This document shows positions 61,354 through 64,000 of a stretch of DNA of 64,000 bases, piece by piece. The translations under genes and the position numbers were made by a program. The notes under the pieces were generated by a model. The model was not told the DNA's origin, searched no databases, and saw only the letters and a list, made by a program, of their open reading frames with translations. This DNA is from Solicoccozyma terricola (lineage: Eukaryota > Basidiomycota > Tremellomycetes > Filobasidiales > Piskurozymaceae), in contig BCLD01000001.1 in NCBI GenBank assembly GCA_001600875.1, positions 2,123,452-2,187,451 on the forward strand. The letters are read 5' to 3'. Numbering within the stretch: the first letter of the stretch is position 1; every line of letters begins with the position of its first letter.

Positions 61354-61616
61354 GCGTGAAAACTCGGTACGACCTGCTGGTGGATCTTAATGCCAGTACG
61401 CCGACGTAGTAGGACGAAATTCGATACGGTTGAACACGTCCTTGTCCTTTATTCGTCTGGTCCAGGCCAACACATGCTTCGTTCTTTTATCTTACTTATA
61501 CGAACATTTCTTTTTGGCAAAATTTTCGGTGACCTACTGTCTCTCTCTTGCTCGATGATGCTATGATACCCATTGACCATGACTTTTGATCGATACATAC
61601 ATTGGCGCTATACAAA

Positions 61617-62906
61617 TTACAAGTTGCGCATCACCACCGCCCCGTTTTGCACCGCTCCAGGACATCTAAACTCTTTCGCCACATCGCTCCAGCTGTCACA
61701 TTGATCTGAATGCTCTGACTGCTCTATTGCTTGAGCCAAGGCGTGATATCCGGCCAAGCCTAGCTCCTCCGCCGCGGCCAGAGAAAGATCTCCTACTCCC
61801 CATGGCCTGGATCCTTGTCTCCATTCGAACGTGCACTTGTGCGATCTTTTACACTTTGGCGGTCTGAATACAATATGGTGAGATCCAGGTGCACGGTCGA
61901 ATGGCATGCAATCAAAGAATCGAATCGCTTCTCTAGCGACTGTCGGCCAGGATCTCTTGCAAGCTGTTACGAAGACCTCCCATGGTGCTCTTGCTGCCAG
62001 CCTAGTGTACTGGGATATAAAAATTTGGTCGAACCTTGTAGCTTGATATCTGTCACACATGGCGATGAGCGGGCGCAGTGTTACGAGTACGTTGTATGTG
62101 TATTGGACGGCATCGGCATGGTCGAGATCCATGTCATCCATATCCGATGTTTCATTATCAAAGGAACCGACCAATTGGAGGTGAAGAAAGTGGAATACCA
62201 TGTAACCCTTTTCGGGGATGGATATGCGTATGCAACTAGCAGGAGACTGAGCAGCAATACGGTCACGGAGAACGGGGCTGGCGTAGGGATCGGAGGTCAT
62301 GAAGGAATTGCCCACGAGCACGAAAGATGTCTTAACTCACCTTGCAGACTTTAGATGGAAGGAGTGACATCGAAATGTATAACCATCCCCACTCGTCAAG
62401 ATCACATCCCCATCTTCCTCATCCAAACTACCAGGAAACGGATTGAGAACAAGACCGTCGTTGATCAAGCGTGGTATAGACGATGAAGGTTGAGCTACCG
62501 GTGCTTTTGCTGGAAGTTTAGCGTGCAATGTCGATCGAGACCCATGACCTGTGACATGGGCAGCAGCTCTGATAGGTGGTGGAGCAGGAGGGAGTATGGA
62601 CTGACAGGGAGGTGACGATGATGCCCATATGCGACCATTGTATACCTCATCTGATTTACGCTTGCCAGAGGTAGAAGCACGGTTTCTTCGTACGATGGGT
62701 ATACTTGTTTCATGATGCTGCCGATGGGTAATGGGGTTGGGAGTGATAGCGAGCGGATCGTCGTCCTCCTCGCGAGCAGCCTCTGGTATCCGACTGGAGA
62801 GAGATGCAGATGCGGGAGCATCCGGGTCTGGCTTGATGTAGATGTCGGCTGCTGTGCGACCTGCTGGTGCTGGTCTGGCCCGATGTTTTGGTGATGCCTT
62901 TGGCAT
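61617..62906 (-). CDS. BTB/POZ domain protein
   Basis: Joined exons: 62341..62906 and 61617..62277; 408 residues. The N-terminal ~160 residues are basic and Pro/Ser-rich with a possible nuclear signal (RRNRASTSGKRKS). The BTB fold starts at GDVILTSGDGYTFRCHSFHLKS and continues over the intron as SPVLRDRIA and ISIPEKGYMVFHFLHL, followed by helices containing YNVLVTLRPLIAMCDRYQ. BTB proteins dimerise and often act as cullin-3 adaptors or chromatin factors; neither can be shown here. The start is the first ATG; a GTG-initiated extension to 63041 was ignored. Confidence 0.75.
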
Positions 62907-63805
62907 GATAAGATTTGCTGTAGATGAGGTGATGTGGTGAGGGGGGTGATGTATGCGACGATGAAATGAGATTCGCTGAAACGCGCTCAAAGTGGCAACC
63001 GCCGGTTGTTTACAGTTCGCAGTAGTCACAGTCAACACCACTGAATTTCAAATGGCAGGAATGTCAACCATCGGATATCTATCCTCTATCATCTACCTCG
63101 TAAGGTGTTCTACAGGGGTCTACAACTAGTCAGCAACCTCTTGTGACTGTCATAATCGATTCACAGTCCGCCTCTTTATTGAGATCTGACTATGACCATC
63201 CACATTTGCCCCTCCTGGCACGTTGTCGCAGTCTGGTTGGTCTGGCCTTGGGGCCGACGGCAATCTTGTACAGCCCATCGCCCACTTCTTTCCCTTGATT
63301 GAGATTCAATGACAACCTGTTCGGTATAGTCAAACTTGCTGCATTCGAAAAAGACTTTTGGCATGTCTGCAGCTCACCCCAATTTGGAAAGGCGGAAGGG
63401 GTTTTTGAAAGATGGTAAAGGTGGTATTTGTTGTAGTAGCCTTGGAGACCGTCGTCTGGGATTGCCGGAATACCATGATTTCTTCCTGTTCCTATGTACC
63501 TTCCGCGACGATCTTACCACGGCCTGAGGACTGTGATTTAAAGAACTTTGTCAGGTCACGCTTGGTGGTCATTCAAGTTCAGGTCGTCACTCACGTTTCC
63601 TGATCAATTGCTCTATCATATTCGCATCACTATCCCTGCAATCATTCTCCTGGTAGTACGTTGCCACCTAAGCAAGGCATCGCCCCTTGCCTAAAACGCA
63701 TAAACCAACCGTCAATCAATAACAACCAACGTCTTGACAAAATACGAGGCTTGTCCATGGGAAAGGCTTGCCGTCGGACCTTCTCGCCGTCTTCGATGGA
63801 TGTAA
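62907..63805. other. Intergenic region right of the BTB gene
   Basis: About 900 bp. It includes an ATG-initiated minus-strand frame of 62 codons (63176-63364) without a recognised domain; I cannot support it as a gene. No RNA gene was recognised. Confidence 0.4.
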
Positions 63806-63992
63806 TCAAATTATCACAGAGTAGATATATATGTAGATTGGGAGTCCGGGGACTTTCGTCGGCAGAATGGGGTCCAGCTGGGACTCGTGGTTGAGGAAGT
63901 CGGGATGAAACTTTGGGTGGCGACGGTGTCGATGTTGAGATGTCGGTGTCTCTGATGGACTCGATGCGAAATGGAAGACGATGTCATCTTCC
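63806..63992 (-). CDS. Possible last exon of a gene entering from the right edge (tentative)
   Basis: On the minus strand an acceptor-like CCTTAG is followed by an open frame beginning EDDIVFHFASSPSETP and ending at a TGA at 63806-63808. Codon use looks coding-like (GAC ATC GTC TTC), but no family is recognised and the upstream exons lie outside the window, so this could be a 3' UTR or chance frame. Confidence 0.25.
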
Positions 63993-64000
63993 TAAGGACG

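Noticed and set aside
63176..63364. 62-codon minus-strand ATG frame
   Set aside because: Short, no domain, no clear splice partners.

Overview
Eukaryotic, fungal nuclear DNA. Genes carry many short introns (mostly 41-120 nt, GT-AG), often a dozen or more per gene, and the gene set includes RPD3, ERG5, GH72 glucanosyltransferase, class V chitin synthase, chitin deacetylase, an ERT1-type zinc-cluster factor and a CON7-type zinc finger. Intron density, the chitin synthase/chitin deacetylase pair and mixed GC content suggest a basidiomycete yeast of the Tremellomycetes (Cryptococcus/Kwoniella-like). That placement is inference; no marker sequence for species assignment is present. An 815-bp run of N (22115-22929) is an assembly gap.

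I rebuilt 20 gene models by hand from conserved protein motifs, splice sites and reading phase; each complete model sums to a whole number of codons. A few boundaries may be off by one or two bases. Left part (1-21 kb): 3' part of a YSC84/LSB3 actin-patch gene (+), MPS1 spindle-checkpoint kinase (-), FMP32/MCUR1-like mitochondrial inner-membrane protein (+), a PlsC lysophospholipid acyltransferase (-), CUB1/DUF2408 (-), secreted dipeptidyl-peptidase 5 (+), an unrecognised coiled-coil tail-anchored protein (-), ERG5 sterol C-22 desaturase (-).

Middle (21-43 kb): low-complexity DNA and the gap, RPD3 histone deacetylase (-), CON7-like C2H2 factor (-), AP-2 sigma (-) divergent from Mediator MED4 (+), mitochondrial malic enzyme (+), NXT1/p15 mRNA-export factor (-) divergent from a 5'-nucleotidase-type metallophosphoesterase (+).

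Right part (43-64 kb): ERT1 gluconeogenesis regulator (-), then three cell-wall genes in under 14 kb: GH72/GAS1 beta-glucanosyltransferase (-), myosin-motor class V chitin synthase (+) and GPI-type chitin deacetylase (+). A BTB/POZ protein (-) and a possible truncated gene end (-) follow.

I found no prophage, transposon, CRISPR array, rRNA or tRNA, and no convincing new multi-gene system. The most notable signals are architectural: micro-exons of 10-15 nt in four genes, a GC-AG intron in RPD3, long C-tracts before splice acceptors (with matching G-tracts after donors in ERG5), a 13-nt CACGTG-containing element shared by two mitochondrial-protein genes, and the cell-wall gene cluster.
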